Positions 33,802-43,110 of a stretch of DNA of 64,000 nt are shown piece by piece. Both the position numbers and the translations under genes were made by a program. This DNA is from OLB6 sp964620125 (GTDB lineage: Bacteria; Bacteroidota; Ignavibacteria; Kapaibacteriales; Kapaibacteriaceae), in assembly GCA_964620125.1 (NCBI GenBank), contig CAZUGQ010000006.1, positions 62,001-126,000 on the forward strand, given 5' to 3'. The stretch's first letter is position 1. Each line of letters begins with the position of its first letter. A model generated the notes under the pieces. It did not search any database. It was not told the DNA's origin and saw nothing but the letters and a program-made list of their open reading frames with translations.

Positions 33802-36800
33802 ATGGTGCAGTGTAACGCTGCTTTCCCTGCTCTGCACGCATGGTATAAGAACCAACCGGTAGGTGAGTAACAGACAAGGAATGAACACCAGGCTCCATCT
33901 GTGTAAAGTGAACCACCATACCACGTGAGTCAACAACGTACATAGTTGTGGCCAACTCGGCTGCCAATCCGGTTATCGTTATCAGCGCAGTAGCAGGGTT
34001 CGGTGATAGCTGAAGGTACCCAGCATCCGCCCAGTCGTCCTCAGAGAGAGATGTAAGAGTGCCCGTCACAAACTGTCTGCGATCTGACCACGGACTGGTA
34101 CCGTCCGCGTCGGAAGAACGTACTCGCCAAAAGTACCGAGTGCCGGAAGCAAGGCTGCGTGATCCATACGTTGTATCGGGTACATTCCTTGCCTGATCAA
34201 CTAGTGTACCGAAGGCAAAGTTGGTACCGATGTTCACCTCGTACGATACTGCGCCTGGCACCTTCTCCCACGTTAACATCACCGGCAAACCTGGAACATT
34301 CTCTGCCCGGCTTTCTGGATGAATAAGCACTGGTGGTCTGATGACGGTAAAGAACGACCATGCAGGCGAAGGCTCACCCTTCCCCCCCCCGGCAAATGCC
34401 GTCACCCTCCAGTACATTCTGTAGGGTCCTGGCATAAGTCCGGTGATGCGAAAACTGGTTTCGGTAATGCCATCATACGCAACAACTCCGCCGGAAAAGT
34501 CTTCGGTAGTAGAGACCTCAACTCTATAGAAGACGGCGCCAGGCACTGCAGTCCAGGTTACGATTGTGTCCGACCCGATGCCACGTGATAGATCTGGTGG
34601 CGACACAAGGGTGGGCGCACCAGTCCGCGGGGGCAGACTGCTGATACTCCCAGTCCAAACACCACGACCATGTGTAGCAACAAGGATGCGCTTGTCGGCA
34701 TGTCTGGTTACCACCATGTCAACGGGCACATTGCCAATACTTTCGGTGGCAATGGGCATCCAAACCGTACTCATGCCATTCAGTTCGGGCGTCATGTATA
34801 GTCCTGTTGACGTAGCAGCAACCCACACGTCTGTATCATTGCTAAAGGGAACAACATCCACCCAGTTCACCGCAGGTCCGTTTCCAGCACCGGAAGGAAC
34901 CTCTTCCAAGTTGCCGCTGACTGCCAACCACGATGTACCACCATCGGAGGTAGCGTAGATGCTAACCACTCCGTAGTTGGAATAGCAGGCAATCACTTTG
35001 TTGGCATCACGCGGATCCACACTAAGTGCATTGAGGTACGAGTTCGTTGATTGAACCGGCGAAACATTCTTAGGAACAGGTTGCCCAACATTTGCACCAT
35101 CCATTCTGAAAATTGCGCCGTTGCTCGTGCCGTAATACAAGATGTGTGCTGGCTGCACGGAAACAGCAATAGCGGAAATCTGTCCACTTGGCACGGTGCT
35201 GTTCGTGAGTATCTCCCAGTTAACCGACGTTGAATCGTCCCGACCCAGGGGAATCTGAGTAACATCGTTGTTCCGATAGATTACACTCCCAGCGGGCTGG
35301 AACAGCACTCGTTCATCTGACCGATCGATGGCAAAGGGGTTGATGAACAGGTAGTCGTCGGGTGATGGGCCTATTGGATCAATTCTCCCGCGCTGTACTT
35401 CGGTTCCACTCGCGTCAACAACCACTCTGCGCAACCGGCCCTGCTGCGTACTCACGTACAAGCTGCGTCCGCTGTCGGCGAAGTACGAATAGCCACCATC
35501 TCCACCGTTGCGATAAAACCATTCGGCTGTGCCACTGTTGGTATCGGTAGCCCATGTTCCATTGTCCTGCATGCCACCCATTACGTCGTCGGTTACGGAA
35601 TCCATACGCATGGATACTGCATAATGCTGTGTAGTCAGATAGCCCATGTTGCAGCTTTCCCAAACAACCGTGTCGGCAAGCACATTGTCTGTAACCATCA
35701 CGCCACCGTCGTTGGCGCTGTACACCTTGTGCGGCAAACCGGGATGAAACACGGCATCATGCTGATCGCTGTGATGGTTGGGCCAGCGAGGAAACGCCTC
35801 TGATGGATTTGGCAAACCATAGCCCCCTATCCAAGTATTGTTGGCCGATGAACGGAAGGCATCGGTTGAGCGATAGAGGTTGGTGCCTCCAACAAGCACA
35901 AGGTTGCTGTCGTGTGGAGACACGGTTACCATAAGGTCATACCCACCTTGTGAAAAGAAGTCACCAGACCGGCCGCCCATCAGAGGGATGTTGGCTGACC
36001 GATTGAGCCACCTTCCACCAGAACCAGATCCATCACCATCCAGATATTCATACTTCCACAAAGAATGCCATTCTTCTCGAACGCCGGTTCGCAGGTGAAA
36101 CTGTCCCTTGGTACCCGATCCGGGAGTTTCCGCGATTAGGAAGAACTTGTCGTAATTCGGCACCAGGCCAAACACGGCTCGATTGAATGACTTTGGCAAA
36201 TCTGGAGGTGAGATGTTCACCCAGTCTACACCATTGGTGCTTCTGAACACCCCATACTTCGATGCCGTCTGGTTGGCAAATCCGGTAAAGGAACTCAGCG
36301 ATGCGTATACAACGCCGGTGTTCGTTACCACCACATCAGAGAAGTAGGCATCGCTTGGTAAAACATTGTCCCATGTTTCTCCACCATCCGAACTCCTCCA
36401 AATGCCGTGCCTGGTGGTGGCATCGTAGATCACATCCTGCGTGGCAGAAGGATCCAGCACGAGTCTCCATGAATAGGCGAAGGCATGACCTGATGGTGTT
36501 CGATCGCTAACGGTGGAGGGAATAACGGAAAAGCTTGCAGCACCGTCCACGCTCTTCCATATTCCGTTACCCGTGATGCGAGCACTGTTGCCATAGCTTT
36601 CACCGGTACCGTAGTACCATAGGTGTCCTTTGCCAGGCCGTTTGTCCTGTACAAGACTTGTAATGTTGTGCAATTCATGCGGTTCTGTGAGCAACTGCCA
36701 CTGCCATCGCTTACCATGGCTCTTCCATAGGCCACCAGAAACCCCTGCAGCGTACAGCACATCAGGATTCCATGCATCGTACACAAAGCCACGAGTGCGG

Positions 36801-37096
36801 CCACCAATGTTCCATGGACCGATGTTCGTGAAGGATGCAAGCGCTTGAACGTTCTCACCCTTGAGTATCTCTGCACATGATGCAGATAGGTCCCTGGCAA
36901 ACGTTAGCTCCTTCGTGCGAATGGAGGGTGGAATAGTCCCGAGCGACGGATCTCGGTACTTGCGTTCTTCGAACAGCCGCCGCTCCTGCGGTGCAATGTT
37001 TGCATCGGCTTGGGGTGTGGTTGTGCTGCACCCAAGGCAGATAACCATGCACAATACCATGAGTGCAAGGGGGCTTTCAACGATGTGCTGTTTCAT
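33785..37096 (-). CDS. large secreted beta-propeller protein with FN3-like repeats and T9SS domain
   Basis: 1103 residues. The N-terminus is hydrophobic with a cysteine at residue 23 in an imperfect lipobox (ICLGCS). Residues ~75-790 are a sortilin/BNR-type propeller: GGRTRGF, SGGLWKS, GIWKSVDGAASF, GIWRSSDGGETW and TSDGGTSW repeat the Ser/Asp-box pattern of VPS10-like and glycosidase-like folds. Two fibronectin-III-like modules follow (~800-1000; WTAVPGAVFYRVEV, WEKVPGAVSYEVNI), then a T9SS C-terminus (LSPNPATALITITG to LPVGSYTMRAEQGKQRYT). It is probably a surface adhesin or processing protein; no catalytic residues are identified. It is coupled by a four-base overlap to the upstream flippase gene. 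Confidence 0.8.
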   Translation of the reverse strand: MKQHIVESPLALMVLCMVICLGCSTTTPQADANIAPQERRLFEERKYRDPSLGTIPPSIRTKELTFARDLSASCAEILKGENVQALASFTNIGPWNIGGRTRGFVYDAWNPDVLYAAGVSGGLWKSHGKRWQWQLLTEPHELHNITSLVQDKRPGKGHLWYYGTGESYGNSARITGNGIWKSVDGAASFSVIPSTVSDRTPSGHAFAYSWRLVLDPSATQDVIYDATTRHGIWRSSDGGETWDNVLPSDAYFSDVVVTNTGVVYASLSSFTGFANQTASKYGVFRSTNGVDWVNISPPDLPKSFNRAVFGLVPNYDKFFLIAETPGSGTKGQFHLRTGVREEWHSLWKYEYLDGDGSGSGGRWLNRSANIPLMGGRSGDFFSQGGYDLMVTVSPHDSNLVLVGGTNLYRSTDAFRSSANNTWIGGYGLPNPSEAFPRWPNHHSDQHDAVFHPGLPHKVYSANDGGVMVTDNVLADTVVWESCNMGYLTTQHYAVSMRMDSVTDDVMGGMQDNGTWATDTNSGTAEWFYRNGGDGGYSYFADSGRSLYVSTQQGRLRRVVVDASGTEVQRGRIDPIGPSPDDYLFINPFAIDRSDERVLFQPAGSVIYRNNDVTQIPLGRDDSTSVNWEILTNSTVPSGQISAIAVSVQPAHILYYGTSNGAIFRMDGANVGQPVPKNVSPVQSTNSYLNALSVDPRDANKVIACYSNYGVVSIYATSDGGTSWLAVSGNLEEVPSGAGNGPAVNWVDVVPFSNDTDVWVAATSTGLYMTPELNGMSTVWMPIATESIGNVPVDMVVTRHADKRILVATHGRGVWTGSISSLPPRTGAPTLVSPPDLSRGIGSDTIVTWTAVPGAVFYRVEVSTTEDFSGGVVAYDGITETSFRITGLMPGPYRMYWRVTAFAGGGKGEPSPAWSFFTVIRPPVLIHPESRAENVPGLPVMLTWEKVPGAVSYEVNIGTNFAFGTLVDQARNVPDTTYGSRSLASGTRYFWRVRSSDADGTSPWSDRRQFVTGTLTSLSEDDWADAGYLQLSPNPATALITITGLAAELATTMYVVDSRGMVVHFTQMEPGVHSLSVTHLPVGSYTMRAEQGKQRYTAPFTVLR

Positions 37097-38559
37097 GGTA
37101 CTCGTTTCCTGAACATGGATAGTACTGATTGCAGTGTTCCACGCTGAATCACGTTGAGTCCAACCAGCAACAGAACGAACAGTGGTATGGCCAAACTCCG
37201 TACAGCGATGCCAGCGGGCGATAACTCCGGTGGCAGCGTGGCCACATAAAACACCACGGCAACCAAACCGATAACTGCGGCCACTCGTGCCAGATCATAA
37301 CTGACTGGATAAACGTGCCGAAGGTACAGCACCATGGCAAGAACCGAGGCAGCATACGCCGCTACCTTTGCAACTGCAGCGCCCATGATTCCCATGATGG
37401 GAACCAACCACACCATAACTGCAACATTCACCACTGCAGCAACCCCGGTAGCAACGGGAAACCACCCAGTTCTCATGGTGATGTGTAATCCTGCCGATAG
37501 GTTCACAAATACACCATTAAAGTAGTAGGCCACCATGACAACTGGGATGATGCTCATACCCGACCAGTATTCGGGGTTGATGAATCGTCCACCGATGAAT
37601 GGCATACGAACCACATAGGGCATAAGCAGGGCTGTGCCAAGGAAGATCAGACCACAGGCTACCGTAAACAATGTAAACACACGAGAAAACAGGTGTTTGG
37701 CATCTGGATCATCCCGATGCTGAAGGTAGAATGGCTTCCACGCATACTCGAATACCGTAACGAACATCATCATAGGCAGCGCAAGCCTGAAGTTGGTTTG
37801 GTACAAACCCAGCACGGCACTGCTGGTAAGTAACAACATCACCGTACGGTCGGCCATCAGAACCATCACACTTGAAAAACTTGCGGGAATCGTGGGCAAA
37901 CCAAACTTCAGCATGCGAATAAATAAGCCAGAGCCCCCTTCAGTTCGATGAAGTCGAATCTGTGGTAGCAACATCAGGAACGACGCTGCACTAGACAGTG
38001 CTCCTGCCCACACCACGCCATACACGTGCCAGTCCATCATCACAACAAACCACACGTTCAGTGCCACGTTGATTACCACTGCCGCCAGTCGGAGCATGGC
38101 AAACTGCTTCGCCTTACGCTGCATACGAAGTCGGGCAAACGGTATCAGCACAAGTGCATCAAACAGTGGAATCAAGGTTGCAATGCGTATCAGGCTGGCT
38201 CCATCATTTCCGAGCTGCAGGATGGCCGACGTTGCAATCGAGCCTGCAAAGACTATCGTGAGTATTGCAATCACAACTCCAACGCCTGCAACACCGAGGA
38301 ATGCCGTTCGAAACACAGACTGGTTGTGTGCAGGTTTGTCCGTCTCCCAGAATCGCATGAACGCTGGCTCTAAACCCAGCGAGTACAGAATGTTTACGAA
38401 GGCAATTGCTGCGTAGATGGCAGTTACGTCGCCGATCTCACTAGCCGCCAGAAAGTTGGTGTACAGCGGTGTGAGCAGGAAGGTGAGGAACCGACTGAGC
38501 ACCGTAGACACACCATACACAAGCGTATCGGATGCCAGGGATCGGATCTTACTCTGCAT
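37093..38559 (-). CDS. polysaccharide flippase (Wzx/MATE-like superfamily)
   Basis: 488 residues from the ATG at 38559 (a GTG four codons upstream is possible). About 12-14 membrane helices; the N-terminus SLASDTLVYGVSTVLSRFLTFLLTPLYTNFL and the SEIGDVTAIYAAIAFVNILYSLGLEPAFMRFW region are typical of oligosaccharide flippases (PF01943). These move undecaprenyl-linked glycan units across the inner membrane. No glycosyltransferases or wzy are adjacent. The start of the downstream secreted protein overlaps its stop (ATGA), suggesting a shared transcript. Confidence 0.85.
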   Translation of the reverse strand: MQSKIRSLASDTLVYGVSTVLSRFLTFLLTPLYTNFLAASEIGDVTAIYAAIAFVNILYSLGLEPAFMRFWETDKPAHNQSVFRTAFLGVAGVGVVIAILTIVFAGSIATSAILQLGNDGASLIRIATLIPLFDALVLIPFARLRMQRKAKQFAMLRLAAVVINVALNVWFVVMMDWHVYGVVWAGALSSAASFLMLLPQIRLHRTEGGSGLFIRMLKFGLPTIPASFSSVMVLMADRTVMLLLTSSAVLGLYQTNFRLALPMMMFVTVFEYAWKPFYLQHRDDPDAKHLFSRVFTLFTVACGLIFLGTALLMPYVVRMPFIGGRFINPEYWSGMSIIPVVMVAYYFNGVFVNLSAGLHITMRTGWFPVATGVAAVVNVAVMVWLVPIMGIMGAAVAKVAAYAASVLAMVLYLRHVYPVSYDLARVAAVIGLVAVVFYVATLPPELSPAGIAVRSLAIPLFVLLLVGLNVIQRGTLQSVLSMFRKRVP

Positions 38560-38593
38560 GTAGTGTTCCACACCGCATGTTGCGGCGAGTTCG

Positions 38594-38601
38594 TAGGTTC
38601 G
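38594..38601 (+). promoter_or_regulatory. TAGGTTCG -7-like element before the M28/PDZ peptidase
   Basis: TAGGTTCG fits TAnnTT(T/C)G and lies 32 bases before the ATG at 38634, in the divergent space between the flippase and the peptidase. Confidence 0.35.
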
Positions 38602-38633
38602 GCAAACCTACAAATGCCAGGAAGACGCATTCC

Positions 38634-40457
38634 ATGTTTCGACGTTCAATCGCCATCGTTGTCCTTGTCCTTGCTTCACACATTCTGCCTGCTCAGGAAG
38701 CGCAAACGCCCGAAGGTCAGCGCCTGATGGAGATAGTCAAGGCACTCGCTAACGAGGAAACGGCTGGCCGCGCTCCCGGTACGGACGGCATCGAGCGTGC
38801 CGCCAACTATATCTCCACAACCTTCAAAAACTTGGGCTTACAGCCGGCCGGACAGAATAGTTCATTCGACGATCCATTTACGATGACAACATCAGCACAG
38901 CTTGGTGCTAACAACTCCGTCATCTTCCATACAAAGAGAGAACGTCCTGGAGTTCCTATCGAAAAGGTGCCGGCCATCAAGACTTCGTGGAAGCTTGGCA
39001 CCGAATACCAACCATTTGGATTCAGCGAGAAGGGTTCGGCAAGCGGTCGGGTGGTATTCGTGGGGTACGGACTTTCGCCACATGGCAAGTCGTATAACGA
39101 TTACGACGGCATTGACGTGAAGGGGGCTGTGGTAATCGTACTCCGTGGTTTACCCAAATGGGCTGATTCCGACGACACCTATAAGCAACTTGCCTCATTA
39201 CGCGCAAAGGCCACCGTAGCACGTGACCGGGGTGCCGTTGCCATCGTGTTCGTAAATGAACGGGGCGACAGCTCGGATGTACTGATGCCATTCTCTCTCG
39301 ACAGGCTGGGCAAGGGTGCCGGTATCTTGTGTTTGCAAGTGCGCCGAACTCCATGTGCAGAGATCTTTCCCAAAAACGTTACCTCGCTGTTCGAAGCCGA
39401 AAAGCACATCGAAAACACGCGAAAGCCAAAAAGCTATGAGCTGCCTTTCACAACAGCAGAGGTGAGCGTTGACGTGCAGTACATCGAAAGTCAGACGCGT
39501 AACATCATTGGCCGCGTACCAGGCACAGATCCTACTGTGGCAAACGAATATGTTGTTGTTGGTGCGCACTATGATCACCTTGGGATGGGTGACGAGAACT
39601 CACTTTCAGGGTCGTCGCAACCAGCTATCCATCATGGTGCAGACGATAACGCTTCGGGAACGGCTGGTGTTCTAGAATTGGCACGGCGTTTTGCTGCGTC
39701 GCCCCCTCGACGCAGTGTTGTATTCATGACCTTCAGCGGCGAAGAGAAGGGCCTTGTTGGATCGCATCATTGGGTGCAGTCTCCAACACTGCCGTTGGAG
39801 AAGGTCGTTGCCATGATCAATATGGACATGATTGGCCGACTCAAGGATAATAGGCTTAACGTACACGGTGTTGGCACTTCGGTGAGTTGGCCAGCAATAC
39901 TCGATTCGGCAAACGCACAAACAGGCTTTACCATTTCTACCACCGCCGATGGTTTTGGACCAAGTGACCACAGCTCCTTTACACCAAAAAGCATTCCAGT
40001 ATTGTTTTTCTTCACAGGACTACACTCGGACTATCACCGCCCCACAGACACGTGGGAAAAACTGAATTACGACGGCGAGGCTCGCATACTTAACGTTGTT
40101 GAACGCGCTATCCGCCAGGTAGCCGACGCACCACAAAAAATTGCGTTCAAAGAAGGGGCCGAGAAACCAGCTGCTAAGTCTACAAGTAGCGGTTTTCGTG
40201 TTACACTCGGCATCATCCCTGATTATTCTGACGATCCGCAGGGCCTGCGCATATCAGGCGTGCGCGACGATACTCCCGCTGCAAAGGCTGGGCTGAAGGC
40301 TGATGACATCATCACCGGTTTTGGGTCGACAACAGTAAAGAACATCTACGACCTTACAACGGCCCTAGCTAGTGCCAACCCTGGTGATGTTGTGGAGATC
40401 AGTTACATCCGCGACGGAAAGAAAGGCAAAACAAAGGCAACACTTACTGGGAAGTAG
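38634..40457 (+). CDS. secreted M28 family aminopeptidase with PA-like insert and C-terminal PDZ domain
   Basis: 607 residues, signal peptide FRRSIAIVVLVLASHILPAQ. A PA-like insert (residues ~120-250) is followed by the M28 zinc-peptidase core: VVVGAHYDHLGMG (His, Asp ligands), HHGADDNASGTAGVLEL (metal Asp, DNASG), FMTFSGEEKGLVGSHHWV (catalytic Glu-Glu), INMDMIGRL (Asp ligand) and FTGLHSDYHRPTDTWEKLNY (His ligand). The last ~95 residues form a PDZ-like domain (LRISGVRDDTPAAKAGLKAD). It probably degrades peptides in the periplasm or outside. An AGGGGGCT octamer at 39121 encodes part of KGAV here. It is convergent with another M28 gene. Confidence 0.9.
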   Translation: MFRRSIAIVVLVLASHILPAQEAQTPEGQRLMEIVKALANEETAGRAPGTDGIERAANYISTTFKNLGLQPAGQNSSFDDPFTMTTSAQLGANNSVIFHTKRERPGVPIEKVPAIKTSWKLGTEYQPFGFSEKGSASGRVVFVGYGLSPHGKSYNDYDGIDVKGAVVIVLRGLPKWADSDDTYKQLASLRAKATVARDRGAVAIVFVNERGDSSDVLMPFSLDRLGKGAGILCLQVRRTPCAEIFPKNVTSLFEAEKHIENTRKPKSYELPFTTAEVSVDVQYIESQTRNIIGRVPGTDPTVANEYVVVGAHYDHLGMGDENSLSGSSQPAIHHGADDNASGTAGVLELARRFAASPPRRSVVFMTFSGEEKGLVGSHHWVQSPTLPLEKVVAMINMDMIGRLKDNRLNVHGVGTSVSWPAILDSANAQTGFTISTTADGFGPSDHSSFTPKSIPVLFFFTGLHSDYHRPTDTWEKLNYDGEARILNVVERAIRQVADAPQKIAFKEGAEKPAAKSTSSGFRVTLGIIPDYSDDPQGLRISGVRDDTPAAKAGLKADDIITGFGSTTVKNIYDLTTALASANPGDVVEISYIRDGKKGKTKATLTGK

Positions 40458-40468
40458 GTTGCTGCCCG

Positions 40469-41809
40469 CTACTCCATGCCACCTGCAAGTGCATGCGCCA
40501 TCACGGCAACTGCATAAACGCAGGCATTCAACTCGTCTGGATCAAGTTTATCCGGTGTATCCGCTTCGGTATGGTGATACCAGAAGTATTTGCTGATGTC
40601 TACCGTTAGCTCAAGCACGGGCACACCCTTTTCAAGTAGCGGACTTGTATCTGCGCCTCCGTCACCGTCAGTCCACATTGTAGCGCCAACGGGCGCTAGC
40701 AACGTCATGACATCTTGTACCTGACTGCGAAGGGGCTCTGGCATACGCCCACTGAATCCTGTGGGCTGGAAAGTTCCACCATCAATCTCCAGTGCTGCAA
40801 AACGCTGTTCGTTGCGTGTTTGTTCTTCGTAGGCTCGTGCACCACGCAGTCCGTTTTCTTCGTTCGTCCAAAAGCACACACGCAGTGTGCGTTTGGGGAA
40901 CAAGCCGGCACGCCGCAGAACATGGAGGGCACGCCATGCAACAAAACATCCACTGGCATCATCCATCGCACCCGTCCCTACATCCCATGCATCGATATGG
41001 CCACCCATGACCACAACTTCATTTGGTAGCTCGGTGCCTTTCAGTTCGAAGATCACGTTGCGCGATGGTGCATCTGGTTTGGTTATGGCTTCCATGTACA
41101 ACTCAACGATAGCCTGTTCCCCCCTATCCTGAATGCGCTGCAACAACATCGCATCCTCCATGGTGATGGCTGCCGCGGGGATACGTGGCAGGGAGTCGTT
41201 GTATCCCATTCCTCCCGTATGTGGAGTCTGCATACCGAACGGACCAATGGAACGTACGAGTGAAGCAACAGCTCCATGCCGAGCTGCTTCGCTGGGCCCT
41301 CGATATCGATAGGCCACGGTTTGACCGTAGTCCGTAAACGGAACATTCCAAACCACAATCTTTCCTTGTGCCTGAGCAAGCCGAGGGTCATCGAATGAGT
41401 CCACCACAATCACGGGTGCCTTCACACTCTTACCACCCGTTCCCACACTGCCACCAAGACCCATCATTGGCATCATGTGTGGCGAGCCCCCTTCCACAAG
41501 CTTGCACCATTCAGTGCCTCTAACCCACACGGGTACCATTACTGGTTGTGTTCGAACAGTCCAGCCATCGCGGGTAAGCCTTTCGATGAGCCAGTCTATG
41601 CCACGCTCCAAGGTAGCAGTTCCACTAAGTCGGCGTGGGAACCGATCGGCAAACTCTGCTACTGTGTGCCAGAGTGAATCGCCATCCTGGAGCACAGACA
41701 TCAACGAGGCCGCTGCAGGCCGCACCTTAGTGGCGGCCTCCCCTGCATGGATGGTCATGGTGCCAACAGTAGCAGCAACAGCAAGCAAAACAAGGGTGGC
41801 GTGTTTCAT
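40469..41809 (-). CDS. M28 family peptidase (carboxypeptidase Q-like)
   Basis: 446 residues from the ATG at 41809, with signal peptide LVLLAVAATVGTMTIHAGEA. A PA-like domain precedes the M28 core: VVMGGHIDAWDVGTGAMDDASGCFVAW (His, then Asp and the bridging DASG), CFWTNEENGLRGARAYEE (catalytic Glu-Glu), ALEIDGGTF (Asp ligand) and FWYHHTEADTPDKLD (His ligand). All five zinc ligands of the family appear to be present. It is probably a periplasmic or secreted dipeptidase. Start alternatives differ by five residues (ATG at 41824). It is convergent with the other M28 gene and divergent from the GNAT-like gene. Confidence 0.88.
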   Translation of the reverse strand: MKHATLVLLAVAATVGTMTIHAGEAATKVRPAAASLMSVLQDGDSLWHTVAEFADRFPRRLSGTATLERGIDWLIERLTRDGWTVRTQPVMVPVWVRGTEWCKLVEGGSPHMMPMMGLGGSVGTGGKSVKAPVIVVDSFDDPRLAQAQGKIVVWNVPFTDYGQTVAYRYRGPSEAARHGAVASLVRSIGPFGMQTPHTGGMGYNDSLPRIPAAAITMEDAMLLQRIQDRGEQAIVELYMEAITKPDAPSRNVIFELKGTELPNEVVVMGGHIDAWDVGTGAMDDASGCFVAWRALHVLRRAGLFPKRTLRVCFWTNEENGLRGARAYEEQTRNEQRFAALEIDGGTFQPTGFSGRMPEPLRSQVQDVMTLLAPVGATMWTDGDGGADTSPLLEKGVPVLELTVDISKYFWYHHTEADTPDKLDPDELNACVYAVAVMAHALAGGME

Positions 41810-41896
41810 ACTAAAGTGATGCATGATGTTGGAAAGGGGCTCTGGTTTCGCATACCATGAACATACGGATACCTAATCGCTCCGTGATTGGGTGGG

Positions 41897-41904
41897 TATC
41901 TTTG
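41897..41904 (+). promoter_or_regulatory. Bacteroidota-type -7 element before the GNAT-like gene
   Basis: TATCTTTG matches TAnnTTTG exactly, 24 bases before the ATG at 41929. It argues for that start rather than the in-frame ATG at 41857, which lies upstream of the element. No clear -33 is seen. Confidence 0.5.
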
Positions 41905-41928
41905 CGCAGCTTCATTCGAAAGACGCAC

Positions 41929-43059
41929 ATGTCGTTCAAGATCAGGGCACTGGAGGCATCGAACACGCTACCATTTATCAAGTGCCAGTGGTCGTTCTAC
42001 AAGGACGATCCTCACTGGGTGCCGCCCATCATTGCTGACAGGCAGAAGCTCCTTAACCAGAAGGTGAATCCTCTCTACAAGCATACCAAGATGCAGCTCT
42101 TTGTTGCAGAGCGCAATGGTACGATTGTAGGCCGCATTGCCGCGATTGTGAACGGCAATCACCTAGCCACACATCACGATGATGTTGGCTTCTTTGGATA
42201 CTTTGAATCCATCCATGATCAGGGTGTTGCCACAGGTCTGTTCGCCGCAGCGGAACAATGGCTTCGCGATAACGGAGTTCGGCACAGTCGTGGACCCGTG
42301 AACCCTTCTTTGAACGACGAGTGCGGTTTGCTTGTGCACGGCTTCGACGGCCCCCCCCTTGTTCTGATGACGTACAACCCGCCCTACTACGCTGATCTGA
42401 TCGAAGGTGCAGGCTATAGCAAGGTCAAGGATTTGTATGCCTACTGGCTATCAAAGGATCTGTACCGGTCAGAGAAAATGGTACGCCTTATCAACGCCAT
42501 CAAGGAGCGAAATCAGATCACATTCAGGAATGTGGACTTCAAGAACAAGGACCAGTTTCGTAAGGATGTTGCCTTGATCGAGGAGATGTACAACACCGCA
42601 TGGCAGCCCAACTGGGGCTTTGTAAAGATGACGGACGAAGAGTTCCAGTTTCTTGCTGCCGACCTCAAGAACATCGCAACTCCGGATTTTGTGTTCTTCG
42701 TGGAGGTCAAGGGACAGCCTGCTGGCTTCATCCTTGCATTGCCAGACATCAACCAAGCACTCATCCACAATCACAATGGTGGTTTTCTATCGGGTGTATG
42801 GCATCTGCTGTCAAAGCGCAAACGCATTAACAGAATCCGAATCATCGTTCTCGGCGTTTTGCCGCAGTTTCAGAAAACCGGGGCCGACACGGCCCTGTAT
42901 CATGAGATCGGCGAGCGCGGAAACCGACTAGGCATGGTTGGTGCCGAAGCAAGCTGGATCTTGGAAGACAATGAGATGATGAACAAAGGCCTCACGCAAA
43001 CCATGAAGGCAGATAGGTATCGCACCTATCGCTTGTACGAAAAGCCACTTCACATGTAG
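41929..43059 (+). CDS. GNAT-like N-acyltransferase, uncharacterised
   Basis: 376 residues. The start at MSFKIRALEAS is preferred because an upstream ATG at 41857 precedes the promoter-like element. The N-terminal half (FIKCQWSFYKDDPHWVPPII, GRIAAIVNGNH, GFFGYFESIHDQGVATGLFAAAEQWLRDNGV, GPVNPSLNDECGLLVHGF) is strongly conserved in YghO-like proteins of Bacteroidota; the C-terminal half has a GNAT-like core (IIVLGVLPQFQKTGADTALYHEIGERGNRLGM). It should be a cytoplasmic acyltransferase of unknown substrate. The next gene, yebC, begins 51 bases downstream. Confidence 0.7.
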   Translation: MSFKIRALEASNTLPFIKCQWSFYKDDPHWVPPIIADRQKLLNQKVNPLYKHTKMQLFVAERNGTIVGRIAAIVNGNHLATHHDDVGFFGYFESIHDQGVATGLFAAAEQWLRDNGVRHSRGPVNPSLNDECGLLVHGFDGPPLVLMTYNPPYYADLIEGAGYSKVKDLYAYWLSKDLYRSEKMVRLINAIKERNQITFRNVDFKNKDQFRKDVALIEEMYNTAWQPNWGFVKMTDEEFQFLAADLKNIATPDFVFFVEVKGQPAGFILALPDINQALIHNHNGGFLSGVWHLLSKRKRINRIRIIVLGVLPQFQKTGADTALYHEIGERGNRLGMVGAEASWILEDNEMMNKGLTQTMKADRYRTYRLYEKPLHM

Positions 43060-43110
43060 TGCTGCAGTAGAGTCCTTTTCACGCATGTATGGTTCACAAA
43101 TCGCGGTGTT

